This document shows positions 1 through 8,342 of a DNA stretch of 64,000 bases, piece by piece (position 1 is the first letter of the stretch; each line of letters opens with the position of its first letter). The DNA lies in NCBI GenBank assembly GCA_017306015.1, contig JAFKJK010000009.1, positions 124,001 through 188,000 of the forward strand, read 5' to 3'. Origin of the DNA: Propionibacteriaceae bacterium (GTDB taxonomy: Bacteria > Actinomycetota > Actinomycetes > Propionibacteriales > Propionibacteriaceae). The notes beneath the pieces were generated by a model. That model ran no database searches. It was given only the letters and a program-made list of their open reading frames with translations, and was not told the origin of the DNA. Position numbers and translations under genes: made by a program.

Positions 1-1
1 T

Positions 2-1078
2 CTGTCGGCGGATGTGGGGTCCGATCGGGAGGCTTGGGCGATGGCGCTCGCCCACGAGTCCCTGACGCTCGATAGCGGTGACCTTCTCCAGGATTCGGAG
101 CGTGCCGTCGCGCTGATGCGACTTGCGTGCGAGGTTACGGGCGGGGAGGCATCGTGGGCCTACGGCGACTTGGTCAACGATCTTGGGGTTCGGCTTGGCA
201 GGGCGGATCGAGTCGAAGACGCTCGAGACGCCTTCGAGCAGGCCCTCGCAACAGCCATCCGCGACGAGAATCGGGCGCTGGAGTCGCTTGTGTTGGCCAA
301 TCTCGCTGAGATGCAGGTGCGAACCCAGGAGACAGAAGCTGCGCGACAACGCTTTGCGAGGAGCGCACAGCTGGCCGAGGATGTCGGCGACATTGACCAG
401 GCGATCAGTTCGTGGGCCGGAGTTGTGCGAATCGTGATGCTTGACGATTCGGACGGTGCCGCCGAAGTTGCGCGGAGGATGACAGCCCTGGCCGATCAGG
501 GCGCTTCAGCCGATAGTCAAGCAACAGCGCTCAGCACCGAGGCATCCATGGCGTTCCTGCGTGGCGCCTACGTGAAGGCCTCGCGACTCTGGCGACGTGC
601 CGCACGGCTGAGTGGTGACCATCGAGGCGAACACTTGGCCTTCGCGCTCGATGCCCTGGCGCGAACCGGGGACCAGTCAGCGTACGAGCGAGAACTTGAG
701 CGTGCTGCAAGCAGCTTCGCCAGAGACTCTCAAGCGATAGCCTTCAGTCAGGGGATCCTCCGAACGGCCTACACCTGGGTGTCTGCGGGAGACGCGGATG
801 CAGCTGGACGGGTGGTCGCGATGTCGACGGCGCTCGCAGGCGCAACGCTCGCATCAGACCGATTGTCGACTGACCCTCAGTCGCTCTTCATGCGGAGTCT
901 CGCGGTGATGCACGCGGGTCAACTAGTCATCGAGTCGGTTGAGGAGAAACGCGAACTTGTCGCAGAGGCCTTCGATCGGCATCTCGAGGACATCCTGGGC
1001 AAGGAGTCCGCGGTCGCGCTGCGCTCAGTCTTGGCTTGGTCGGGCGAGGCTGAGGACACTGATGACCGCGACGAGTGA
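2..1078 (+). CDS. Helical-repeat (TPR-like) protein, 5' end outside window
   Basis: The reading frame is open from base 2, so the true start lies upstream; a GTG at 14 is possible but has no convincing ribosome binding site. The product is almost all alpha-helical and Ala-rich. Pairs of helices such as AWAMALAHESL, EDARDAFEQALATAI and EAARQRFARSAQLAEDVGD recur about every 34-40 residues, as in tetratricopeptide-type scaffolds. I see no catalytic motif and no signal peptide in the visible part. Base composition differs from the neighbours: lines 421-480 and 721-780 each hold 35 G+C of 60, against 43 of 60 at 9241-9300. With the tRNA fragment just downstream, this suggests the gene sits at the end of an acquired element. 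The fold is fairly likely; the function is unknown. Confidence 0.6.
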   Translation: MSADVGSDREAWAMALAHESLTLDSGDLLQDSERAVALMRLACEVTGGEASWAYGDLVNDLGVRLGRADRVEDARDAFEQALATAIRDENRALESLVLANLAEMQVRTQETEAARQRFARSAQLAEDVGDIDQAISSWAGVVRIVMLDDSDGAAEVARRMTALADQGASADSQATALSTEASMAFLRGAYVKASRLWRRAARLSGDHRGEHLAFALDALARTGDQSAYERELERAASSFARDSQAIAFSQGILRTAYTWVSAGDADAAGRVVAMSTALAGATLASDRLSTDPQSLFMRSLAVMHAGQLVIESVEEKRELVAEAFDRHLEDILGKESAVALRSVLAWSGEAEDTDDRDE

Positions 1079-1276
1079 TGCAAGGTCAAGCCAGGCGGCG
1101 GCAGCCTCAAGCCGAGCGGCTGCAAAATCGAACAACTCGAGCCGGATCAAGCCGTAGTGGTGGTCTCAGTTCTGGTCTCATTCATGCCTGTCCAGCGCAG
1201 TTCGCAGCGCGCGCTGATCCAGTGAAAAGCGTAGCCACGGCCGGGTGTGGACGTCGCCGGACCCCCGGAAGCCCTA

Positions 1277-1334
1277 CTGCTAAGCGGGTTTCGGGGTCAA
1301 CTCGATCGTGGGTTCAAATCCCACCACCTCCGCC
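1277..1334 (+). pseudogene. 3' fragment of a tRNA-Ser(GCU) gene; candidate integration (att) scar
   Basis: From the anticodon loop onward this reads as an actinobacterial tRNA-Ser: loop CTGCTAA (GCT anticodon) at 1277-1283, 3' anticodon stem strand GCGGG, a long variable arm, T-arm GTGGG/TTCAAAT/CCCAC at 1308-1324, acceptor strand CACCTCC at 1325-1331 and discriminator G. Upstream the match stops: the bases before the loop do not pair as an anticodon stem, and no 5' acceptor strand pairs with CACCTCC beyond isolated bases. Integrases often recombine in the anticodon loop and leave such a displaced 3' end. The element would then lie to the left, with the complete tRNA outside the window. Confidence 0.6.
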
Positions 1335-1346
1335 GGACAAGGGCAA

Positions 1347-1379
1347 ACGTCCCTCCCGAGGGTCTTTCGGGAGGGACGT
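1347..1379 (+). terminator. Hairpin terminator behind the tRNA-Ser fragment
   Basis: A perfect 13-bp inverted repeat (1347-1359 with 1367-1379, arm ACGTCCCTCCCGA, 7-base loop) follows the tRNA fragment by 12 bases and is followed by TCTCCGTCTCC. It fits the native terminator of the ancestral tRNA-Ser gene. The rest of 1079-1587 shows no other feature that I recognise. Confidence 0.65.
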
Positions 1380-1587
1380 CTCCGTCTCCAGCCGGGGGTC
1401 GCGATCGCAGTCGCGGTCTCAGTCTCCCGACCGGACCCGGCAGCTCGGCGGTCGCTCGTCGGACATCTCCGGAACTTCGGGCAACGATCTCGAACCGGGG
1501 ACGAGCGTCTCGGCCACAGGGCCCGCTGGGGCGGGCACCAGAGGAGCGTTGGCAAACATCGTCTGGCAAGGGACGATGCCTCGATCG

Positions 1588-2178
1588 CTAGTCCTCCCTC
1601 GACGACCGCTGCGGCCGCGCGTCGGGCCTGGGCGAGCCTTGTGCAGCCGGCACCGTCTCCCGGATCAACAACTCCCGCAGTCGGGGAACGTCACGAGGGG
1701 AATCCAGACCGCGCTTGGCGAGGACGAGGATCCGCGATCGCGGATGCAGTCGGGAAAGGCCACCGCGCCTGGCCAGATGGAGAACAAACACACGGTCGGT
1801 CTCCAGGACGCCATCGAAGCTCGACCAAGGCATGGTCTCCGCGTCGGGAACCGACAAGGGGATCAGTCCGACGCCCGCCACGATGCGACAGACCGCGGAC
1901 GCACGCATCCCCTGCGAGCGCCGCCAAGATACCCGGATCTGACGTGGATACGGCGGGCTCATGAGGGCTCCGTACATGGCCACCCCGAGCCCCAGGATCG
2001 CCACCACCCACTGATGGCCCAATCCCGCGACCATGAAGACGGCCAGCGCTGGCACGAAGATCACCAGGCTCTTCCAGCGGGTGCCGCGTGCCCGGGCATC
2101 GGCACGGAACGCCTCGTAGTAGTCCTCGATCTCGGGAAGCCAGGACAGGAGGAACCCGTCCGGCTCCGACGTGCCCAT
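1588..2178 (-). CDS. YcxB-like membrane protein
   Basis: A 196-residue protein. A hydrophobic pair near residues 37-72 (SLVIFVPALAVFMVAGLGHQ, WVVAILGLGVAMYGALM) is followed by a soluble region with the pattern MPWSSFDGVLETDRVFVL. The order of two membrane segments and then a PH-like domain with W..F..V.ET...F.L is typical of the YcxB-like C-terminal domain family, whose biochemical role is not established. I chose the ATG at 2178 because GGTGGGGAG precedes it; a GTG at 2220 would add 14 residues. The Pro/Arg-rich tail is probably disordered. It is 198 bases downstream of the kinase gene and probably not part of that operon. Confidence 0.55.
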   Translation of the reverse strand: MGTSEPDGFLLSWLPEIEDYYEAFRADARARGTRWKSLVIFVPALAVFMVAGLGHQWVVAILGLGVAMYGALMSPPYPRQIRVSWRRSQGMRASAVCRIVAGVGLIPLSVPDAETMPWSSFDGVLETDRVFVLHLARRGGLSRLHPRSRILVLAKRGLDSPRDVPRLRELLIRETVPAAQGSPRPDARPQRSSRED

Positions 2179-2376
2179 CGCGCTCCCCACCTGGTGCGAA
2201 ACGCCGTCCCGCGAGATCACACCTCTCGTCTGTCGAGGGCCTTCGCCACCGGCGATTCGCAGTCTGGCACGAAACGAGCGCGCGCAAGCCGGAAAGCCCT
2301 CAACGCGTTCTCACGACTCGACAGGCTCGAGCCGCGGCCGATCAGCCCGCAGGCAGGACTCGGGTCGCCCCGGCGA

Positions 2377-3855
2377 TCACCTCCGGCTCGTGAAGTACCA
2401 GTCGTCGTAGGCGGCCGACAGCTGACCGTACGACTCGTCCAGACCCAGCGCTGCTCCCGCGCGGGGCTCCACGGTCGCCACGGTCGACGGCCGCCACCGG
2501 TCGCGGAGCTCGGCGACGGTGGTGCCGTGCAGGACGGCCGCAGCCTGGACGCACGCACCTCGTGCGGTGGCCTCGGGGGCGTCCACAGTGGTGACGGGCT
2601 GGCCGCACCGGTCGGCGATGAGCTGCCGGTACGCCAGCGAACGGGCCCCGCCCCCGACAGCGAGGACGCGGCCCGTGATCGGCTCCCCAGCCAGGTCCTG
2701 CAGGGTCTGCATCCCCCGGACCATCCCCTGGACGACACCGTCATAGGCCGCCCGGGCCAGGTCCTCCCGGGACGTGTCCGAGCGCAGCCCCGCCAGCACC
2801 CCCGCAGAGCCGGGACGCATCGGGCTGCGCTCGCCGTCCAGGTAGGCGAGCAGGACCGGCGACTCCCCCGTCCCCGCCGACAGCGCCAGGCGCTCCAGGC
2901 CGTCGAGATCGGTGCCGAGCAGGTAGGCGAACCGGTCGGTGACCTTGGTGCAGTTCAGCGTGCAGACCAGCGGCAGGTAGCCGCCGGTCGTGTCGCAGAC
3001 GTAGTCGACCGTCCAGTCGCGGTGGGACGGCAGCTCGGCCGGGGTGAAGACGACGCCGGAGGTGCCGAGGCTGAACGCCACCTCGCCGCGCGCCAGTCCC
3101 ATGCCGACGGCCGCCAGGTGCTGGTCTCCCCCGCCCGGCCCGACGACGACGTCCGGACGCAGGCCCAACTCGGTCGCGACTCCGGGCAACACCGTCCCGG
3201 CCGCCTGCTCGGGGCCGAGGACGGTGGGGAACGCCGCGTCCCAGTCGACCGCGTCGCCGATGTGGGTCGCGAGCAGATCGGAGCGGAACCGTCCCTGGTC
3301 GGCGGAGTAGAAGCCGGTGCCGGACGCGTCCGACCGGTCGGTGACGTGGTTGCCGGTCAGGGCGAAGGTGAGCCAGTCGTGGGGGACCATCAGCCGCCGG
3401 ACCCGGGCGAGGTTGTCCGGTTCGTTGTGCGCCAGCCATGCCAGTTTGGCGATGGTCAGCGCCGGGTTGAGCGGCAGCAGCACCTCCCCGACCCAGGACG
3501 CCGGGCTGCGCTCGCCGAGGAGCCGCTCCACGTCCGGCGCCGAGGTGGTGTCGTTCCACAGCTTGACCGGTCTGATCTCGCGGTCGCCGGCGTCGAGCGC
3601 GACCAGGCCGTGGCACTGCGCGCCGACGCTGATCGCGCCGATCTCCGACGCCGCCAGTCCGGCATTCCGACAGGCGAGCGCCAGCGCGTCGCGGAAGGCA
3701 TCCCACCACTGCGCGGTGTGCTGCTCGCTCACCGGTGGGGTCGTGGACGGATGCCCGGCCCGTCCGGTGCCGAGCAGGGCGCCGGTCTCGGCGTCGCGCA
3801 GCTCGACGGTGCACGACTGGGTGGAACTGTCGACTCCAGCGACGACGGACGCCAT
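2377..3855 (-). CDS. xylB: FGGY-family pentulose kinase, xylulokinase-like
   Basis: The 492-residue product should phosphorylate a ketopentose (D-xylulose in characterised relatives) with ATP in the cytoplasm. It has the two-lobed FGGY architecture. The N-lobe begins with the phosphate-binding GVDSSTQSCTVELRD (residues 7-21) and has GAQCHGLVALD and the substrate-site region TDRSDASGTGFYS. The C-lobe carries GPGGGDQHLAAVGMG, SLGTSGVVF and the adenosine motif VGGGARSLAYRQLIADR near residue 405. Length is normal for the family. It starts 15 bases after the SIS isomerase stop, so it is the last clear gene of the importer operon. FGGY specificity is hard to read from sequence: xylulose, ribulose or another ketose are all possible. 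Confidence 0.8.
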   Translation of the reverse strand: MASVVAGVDSSTQSCTVELRDAETGALLGTGRAGHPSTTPPVSEQHTAQWWDAFRDALALACRNAGLAASEIGAISVGAQCHGLVALDAGDREIRPVKLWNDTTSAPDVERLLGERSPASWVGEVLLPLNPALTIAKLAWLAHNEPDNLARVRRLMVPHDWLTFALTGNHVTDRSDASGTGFYSADQGRFRSDLLATHIGDAVDWDAAFPTVLGPEQAAGTVLPGVATELGLRPDVVVGPGGGDQHLAAVGMGLARGEVAFSLGTSGVVFTPAELPSHRDWTVDYVCDTTGGYLPLVCTLNCTKVTDRFAYLLGTDLDGLERLALSAGTGESPVLLAYLDGERSPMRPGSAGVLAGLRSDTSREDLARAAYDGVVQGMVRGMQTLQDLAGEPITGRVLAVGGGARSLAYRQLIADRCGQPVTTVDAPEATARGACVQAAAVLHGTTVAELRDRWRPSTVATVEPRAGAALGLDESYGQLSAAYDDWYFTSRR

Positions 3856-3870
3856 CTGAGACCTCTCTGG

Positions 3871-4506
3871 CTATTGGCCGGACCTGGGGGCGGACAGGGT
3901 GCCCATGGCGTCCGGCAGCTCTCCCATCTTGCCGACAGCCCCCAGCGGGTGGGTGAACACCACCTCCGACCAGGTGTAGCCACGCATCCGCATCAGCGCG
4001 ACGGCGAGGCAGTCGCCCCACACCGCGTGCATCAGCGTCGAGCCCATCGCGATCAGGTTCCCGGGGTCGACCTGGTCGCCGACCTCGAAGATCTGGACGT
4101 GGTCGGCCAGCGAGGCCAGGACCGAGCCGCGTTCGCTGGTCAGGGCGACGATCTTCACCCCGCGCTCCTTGGCGCGAGCGCAGAGGTCGTTGATCTCGTC
4201 CGAGCCGCCACCCTTGGAGATCGCGATCAGCACGTCCCCTTCGACCAGCGCGCCCATCGTGCCGTGCAGGGCGTCCGACGGCTGCATGTACACCGACGGC
4301 GTCCCGCTGACCGAGAACAGGTGGGCCATCCGGCGCGCGATCGTCCCGGACGTACCCGAGCCGGTGACGAAGACCTTGCCGGAGCAGCCGTAGAGGAGCG
4401 CGACGATCTCGTCGGTGGCCTCGTCGAAGACGCCCGCGACGGCCTGGATGCCGCCGGCCTCGATGGCGATCCGCTCGGTGGCGAGGTCGAGGAATTCCTG
4501 GTTCAT
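3871..4506 (-). CDS. SIS-domain sugar-phosphate isomerase
   Basis: A 211-residue single SIS domain. The sugar-phosphate loop appears as VFVTGSGTSGTIARRMAHLFS (about residues 45-65), the second SIS strand as VLIAISKGGGSDEINDLCARAKERG, followed by VKIVALTSERGSVLASLADHVQIF. The overall pattern resembles the isomerase half of KpsF/GutQ arabinose-5-phosphate isomerases and the 6-phospho-3-hexuloisomerases, but there is no C-terminal CBS pair. It probably interconverts a ketose phosphate and an aldose phosphate between the kinase and the epimerase of this locus. It sits 50 bases after the ATPase gene and 15 before xylB, so co-transcription is likely. The exact substrate is unknown. Confidence 0.7.
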   Translation of the reverse strand: MNQEFLDLATERIAIEAGGIQAVAGVFDEATDEIVALLYGCSGKVFVTGSGTSGTIARRMAHLFSVSGTPSVYMQPSDALHGTMGALVEGDVLIAISKGGGSDEINDLCARAKERGVKIVALTSERGSVLASLADHVQIFEVGDQVDPGNLIAMGSTLMHAVWGDCLAVALMRMRGYTWSEVVFTHPLGAVGKMGELPDAMGTLSAPRSGQ

Positions 4507-4556
4507 GGTGTCCTTCTGATTGGTTGGGGGTGCAGGTTTGGGGCTCGCGGGTCGGT

Positions 4557-6071
4557 TCAGGCCGCTTCCCAGGCGCTCTGCCGCAGCGCCTGGACGGTCA
4601 AGTCGGACGCCGGCACCGGGTTGCCGTCGCAGGAGCCGAGGACGAAGGTGACCACGTCGTCGGAGACCTCGAGGATCTCCTCCTCCTCACTGGAGACCAT
4701 GATCACGGCGAGTCCCTGCTCGTGCGCCAGCGTGCGCAACAGCTGATGGATCTCGGCCTTCACCCCGATGTCCACGCCCTTGGTCGGCTCGTCCAGCAGC
4801 AGCACCCGCGGCTTCTGGGCGAGCGTGCGGGCCAGCAGCACCTTCTGCTGGTTGCCGCCGGACAGCGTCACCACGGGAGCGTGGATGTCTCCGCGGATCC
4901 CGAGCCGAGTGAGCAGGTCGGTGGCCACCCTGGTCAGCTCGCGGTGGTCGAGCAGTCCGCCGCGGGTGTACTGCCTCACCACCGGCAGGACCACATTGGT
5001 GATCGAGTTCAGGCCGGGGACGATGCCGTCGATCTTGCGTTCCTCGGTGAGGTAGACCACGCCGCGGTTCTGCGCGTCGGCGGGGCCGGACGGACGGTAG
5101 TCGTCGCCGAACAGGGTGATCTGGCCGTCGGACGGCGGCAGCAGGCCGACGAGCGTGCGCAGGAACTCCGTCCGTCCCGACCCGACCAGCCCGTACACGC
5201 CCAGGATCCGGCCCTCGCAGGCCTCGAGATCGACCCCGTTCAGCTCGGCGCTGCGCAGCCCGGCGACCGACAGCACGACGGTGCGCTCCGCGTCCGGCGC
5301 GACTGTTGACCCCGCCGGGACGCCGGCGACCCTCTTCTCCGGGATCTCGGCGCCGGCGATGGCGGTGATCACCTCGGCCCGGTTGATCCGGTCGGTCGGT
5401 CCCTGGATCCGGACCTGGCCGTTCACCAGGGCGACCACCTCGTCGGAGATCGCGAACAGCTCGTCCAGCTTGTGGTTGATGAACACGATGCCCAGCCCCT
5501 CGTCGACCGCCAGCCCGCGGACGAGCTTGAGCAGCTGCTCGACCTGATCGCCCTCCAGGCTGGTGGTCGGCTCGTCCAGGAGCAGGAAGCGGGCGTTGCG
5601 GGAGGTCGCGATGGCGATCTCCAGCAGCTGGCGGGTGGCCACCGGGTAGTCGCCCACCCGGCGGTCCGCGTCCGCCTCGATCCTGAACCGGTCGACGAGT
5701 TGCTGGGCCGACTCCCGCATCGCCTTCTTGTCCAGCCTCCCTCCGGACCGAAGCTCCCGGCCGAGGAAGGTGTTCTCGGTGACCGTCAGGTTCGGCAGCA
5801 GCGACAGCTCCTGGTAGACGGTCGAGACGCCGGCGTCGATGGCCGCCGCGGGAGAGTGGAAGCTGACCTTGGCCCCGTCCAGCAGCAGCTGGCCGCCGTC
5901 GGGCTGATAGGCACCCGACAGCACCTTGAGCAGGGTGGACTTGCCGGCACCGTTGTGCCCGACCAGCCCCACCACCTTTCCGGAGGTCAGGGTCAGGTCG
6001 ACCCCGTCCAGCGCCGGCACCCCGGCGAACAGCTTCCGGATGCCCACGGCCTGCAGCACCTGTTCGGTCAT
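4557..6071 (-). CDS. Sugar ABC transporter ATP-binding protein (RbsA/XylG type)
   Basis: A 504-residue duplicated ATPase that powers a CUT2-type sugar importer at the inner face of the membrane. The first half has Walker A GHNGAGKSTLLKVLSG (about residues 37-52) and Walker B ARFLLLDEPTTSLEG. The second half has the degenerate P-loop GLVGSGRTEFLRTLVG usual for this family, signature LSGGNQQKVLLARTLAQ and Walker B PRVLLLDEPTKGVDIG. Both halves and a normal family length are present, so the gene looks intact. It lies between the binding protein (39 bases upstream) and the SIS gene in one minus-strand operon. The substrate is probably a pentose, pentulose or related monosaccharide, inferred only from the linked kinase, isomerase and epimerase. 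Confidence 0.9.
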   Translation of the reverse strand: MTEQVLQAVGIRKLFAGVPALDGVDLTLTSGKVVGLVGHNGAGKSTLLKVLSGAYQPDGGQLLLDGAKVSFHSPAAAIDAGVSTVYQELSLLPNLTVTENTFLGRELRSGGRLDKKAMRESAQQLVDRFRIEADADRRVGDYPVATRQLLEIAIATSRNARFLLLDEPTTSLEGDQVEQLLKLVRGLAVDEGLGIVFINHKLDELFAISDEVVALVNGQVRIQGPTDRINRAEVITAIAGAEIPEKRVAGVPAGSTVAPDAERTVVLSVAGLRSAELNGVDLEACEGRILGVYGLVGSGRTEFLRTLVGLLPPSDGQITLFGDDYRPSGPADAQNRGVVYLTEERKIDGIVPGLNSITNVVLPVVRQYTRGGLLDHRELTRVATDLLTRLGIRGDIHAPVVTLSGGNQQKVLLARTLAQKPRVLLLDEPTKGVDIGVKAEIHQLLRTLAHEQGLAVIMVSSEEEEILEVSDDVVTFVLGSCDGNPVPASDLTVQALRQSAWEAA

Positions 6072-6110
6072 TGCGAAACCTCCACTCTCACCACGGCGAG
6101 CACGGGCCGA

Positions 6111-7106
6111 TCAGCCCACGAAGCCCGGGCCAGGCGTCTCCGGCTTGACGAACATCTTCAGCGGACGCAGGATCTGCGCCTCCACCTGGCCGCCGCCCTT
6201 CCAGCCCGAGATCTGCTGGACGACCCGACGGCCGTAGTCCTCAGGCTCCTGGGCGACGCACGCCGGGTAGCTGTCGGTCAGCGGCTCCTCGGAGGCGCAG
6301 AACCCGTAGACCTTCACGTTCTTGCCCTCGATGGCCTGGAGCGCGCCGTAGGCGGCCGGACCGGTGGACGCGAAGATCACGTTGATCTCCGGGTGGCCCT
6401 GGAGCATCTCCGAGGTCACCTTCAGGGAGTCGTCGGGCTTCACGTTCCCGTCGACCTTGGCCACGACCTTGGCGTTCGGGTTGGAGCTGATGCCCTCGGT
6501 GAAGCCCTCGTCGCGGATCACGACCGGACGCTCGTCCGGCTCGGTGACGAAGCCGATGTTCAGCTTGGCGTCGGCGCCCATGTCCTTCAGGACCTGCTCG
6601 GCGGTCTGGGTGCCACCGGCCTTGTTGTCGGCACCGAGGTACTGCATGATCGTCCCGCCCTGGGCCTTCAGCGCGTTCTCGTCCACGATCACGTTCACCG
6701 TGAACACGGGCACTCCGGCGTCGTTGGCGGCCTTGACGATGGCCGCGGCCGGCTCGGACTTCACCGCGTTGAGCGCGAGCGCGCACGGCTTCTTCTGCAG
6801 CATCGCCTGGACCTGGGCCAGCTGGTTGGCGTCGTCGTCGTTGGCGATCTGCACCTCGACCTTGAAGCCCGCCTTCGTGCCCTCGTCCTCGAAGCCCTTC
6901 TTCATGGCCACGTAGTAGGGGTTGGTCAGGTTGGGCAGCGCGACCGCCAGGTACGGCTGGGCGTCGGAGCAGGACGCCGGCTTCGCGCCGGCCGCGGCCG
7001 TCCCCTCGCCACCCTGGTTACCGGTGCCGGTGTTCAGGCCGGAACAGCCGGCCAGGAGGGTCGTCATCGCGGCAGCCGCGACGACAGGGATCTTCCAGTT
7101 CAGCAT
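6111..7106 (-). CDS. Sugar ABC transporter substrate-binding lipoprotein (RbsB type)
   Basis: A 331-residue exported binding protein. MLNWKIPVVAAAAMTTLLAGC is a lipoprotein signal with lipobox LLAGC, so the mature protein is tethered outside the membrane by its Cys. The body has the periplasmic-binding-protein type 1 layout: PYLAVALPNLTNPYYVAMKK at the start, then PVFTVNVIVDE and ASTGPAAYGALQAIEG in the second lobe. I chose ATG 7106 rather than the longer in-frame start at 7139 because AAGGAG is 8-9 bases before it and it leaves a clean signal peptide. It follows the permease by 13 bases. It probably binds the monosaccharide metabolised by the kinase, isomerase and epimerase of this locus. 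Confidence 0.88.
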   Translation of the reverse strand: MLNWKIPVVAAAAMTTLLAGCSGLNTGTGNQGGEGTAAAGAKPASCSDAQPYLAVALPNLTNPYYVAMKKGFEDEGTKAGFKVEVQIANDDDANQLAQVQAMLQKKPCALALNAVKSEPAAAIVKAANDAGVPVFTVNVIVDENALKAQGGTIMQYLGADNKAGGTQTAEQVLKDMGADAKLNIGFVTEPDERPVVIRDEGFTEGISSNPNAKVVAKVDGNVKPDDSLKVTSEMLQGHPEINVIFASTGPAAYGALQAIEGKNVKVYGFCASEEPLTDSYPACVAQEPEDYGRRVVQQISGWKGGGQVEAQILRPLKMFVKPETPGPGFVG

Positions 7107-7119
7107 TCTTCGCTTCTCC

Positions 7120-8229
7120 TTATCGGTTGGATGAATCACTCGGGGTGAACCCGGAGGTTCCAGAGGGTGGGGCTGGGAGCGCGTCCGGTTCGGAGCGGGA
7201 CGGCGCGTCGGACACCGGCGGCGCGTCAGCTCCCACGGGCGGCGCCAGCGACGCGGCCGAGGTGGAGAACAGCCGGCGGACGCCCTCGCCGATGGTGATC
7301 TGGCGGCGGACCGCGTCCAGGCTCACGCCGAGGAGGATGATCACGCCGATGACCAGTGGCTGCCAGAAGCTGTCGACGCCGATCACGTTCATGCCGTTGG
7401 ACACGGTGGCGATCAGGATCGCGCCGAGCAGGGCTCCCACGATCGTGCCGACGCCGCCGAAGAGGCTGACCCCGCCGACCACGGCGGACGCGATGCTGTA
7501 GAACTGCTCGTTGCCCGAGCCGGCCGTCGGGTAGCCGACCATCAGTCGGCTGGTGGTGATGATGCCGCCGATGCCGGCGCAGATGCCGGAGATCGCGTAG
7601 ACCATCAGGATCTTGCGACCGATGTTCACCCCGGCCAGGCGGCTGGCGTCCGCGTTGCCGCCGACGGCGTAGATGTGCACGCCGGACGGGGTCTGCTTGA
7701 GGATCACGATGAAGATCACAGCGGCGATCGCGAGCATGATCACCGGGATCGGCACCCCGTACAGCGAACCGCGTCCGAAGAAGGCGAACATCGGGTCGGC
7801 GACGGACACCGACTTGGCCCCGGTGACGATCTGCGGGATCGCCGCCGAGATGCCGTAGGTGGAGAACGTCACGATGAACGGCGGCAGCTTGACGAAGTGG
7901 ATGATCGCGCCGTTGAACAGGCCGACCAGCAGGCCGACCACCACCGCCACCAGGCCGGCCAGCCACCACGGGGCTCCGAACTGCATCGCGATCGCCGCCA
8001 GCATGCCGGTCAGGGCGATGTTCGACCCCACCGAGAGGTCGATGCCGCCGGTGAGCAGCACGAACGTCTGGCCGAGGGCGAGGAAGGCGACCACCGTCCC
8101 GTTGAGCATCAGGATCTGGATGTTGCCCAGGGTCATGAAGTCCGAGGACAACAACGACATCACCAGGGCGACCAGGACCAGCACCCCGAAGATGCCCATC
8201 TCCTCAGGCAGCCGACGTCGCTTACCCAT
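7120..8229 (-). CDS. Sugar ABC transporter permease (RbsC type)
   Basis: A 369-residue integral membrane permease of the CUT2 class. It has about eight to ten hydrophobic segments, starting GIFGVLVLVALVMSLLSSDF, with the family patterns GQTFVLLTGGIDLSVGSNIAL and, later, RLAGVNIGRKILMVYAISG and SAVVGGVSLFGGVGT. The C-terminal 50 residues are a hydrophilic Pro/Ser-rich tail (PPVGADAPPVSDAPSRSEPD), longer than usual and probably disordered. ATG 8229 is preceded by GGAGGAG. This is the first gene of the minus-strand operon permease, binding protein, ATPase, SIS isomerase, kinase, which starts back to back with the SorC-type regulator. Confidence 0.88.
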   Translation of the reverse strand: MGKRRRLPEEMGIFGVLVLVALVMSLLSSDFMTLGNIQILMLNGTVVAFLALGQTFVLLTGGIDLSVGSNIALTGMLAAIAMQFGAPWWLAGLVAVVVGLLVGLFNGAIIHFVKLPPFIVTFSTYGISAAIPQIVTGAKSVSVADPMFAFFGRGSLYGVPIPVIMLAIAAVIFIVILKQTPSGVHIYAVGGNADASRLAGVNIGRKILMVYAISGICAGIGGIITTSRLMVGYPTAGSGNEQFYSIASAVVGGVSLFGGVGTIVGALLGAILIATVSNGMNVIGVDSFWQPLVIGVIILLGVSLDAVRRQITIGEGVRRLFSTSAASLAPPVGADAPPVSDAPSRSEPDALPAPPSGTSGFTPSDSSNR

Positions 8230-8293
8230 CACTTGATCTCCTCCGCTTCGAGGTCTCCGACGCCACGAACGTACGTCCGATCAGGCGACACGT

Positions 8294-8333
8294 GCAACAT
8301 CTGTTGCGTTTTCGTGACCATCTCGTGTTAAAT
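8294..8333 (+). promoter_or_regulatory. Regulator promoter with overlapping palindromic operator
   Basis: A perfect inverted repeat GCAACA-TC-TGTTGC occupies 8294-8307 and overlaps a -35-like TTGCGT (8304-8309). An 18-base spacer leads to TTAAAT (8328-8333), only 9 bases from the regulator ATG at 8343, so the transcript may be leaderless. A further TGTTGC half-site lies at 8333-8338. The site sits between the divergent importer operon and the SorC-type gene, which fits autoregulation and control of both. Promoter assignment is by eye. Confidence 0.55.
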
Positions 8334-8342
8334 GTTGCTCAA

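Noticed and set aside
1247..1334. A complete tRNA-Ser gene
   Set aside because: The bases 5' of the anticodon loop do not form the anticodon, D or acceptor stems, so only the 3' part can be supported.
1075..4746. A 1223-codon open frame on the plus strand
   Set aside because: It is antisense to the YcxB-like, kinase and SIS genes, has repetitive Arg/Gly/Ala/Asp-rich sequence, and no domain. Third-position G/C keeps antisense frames open in this genome.
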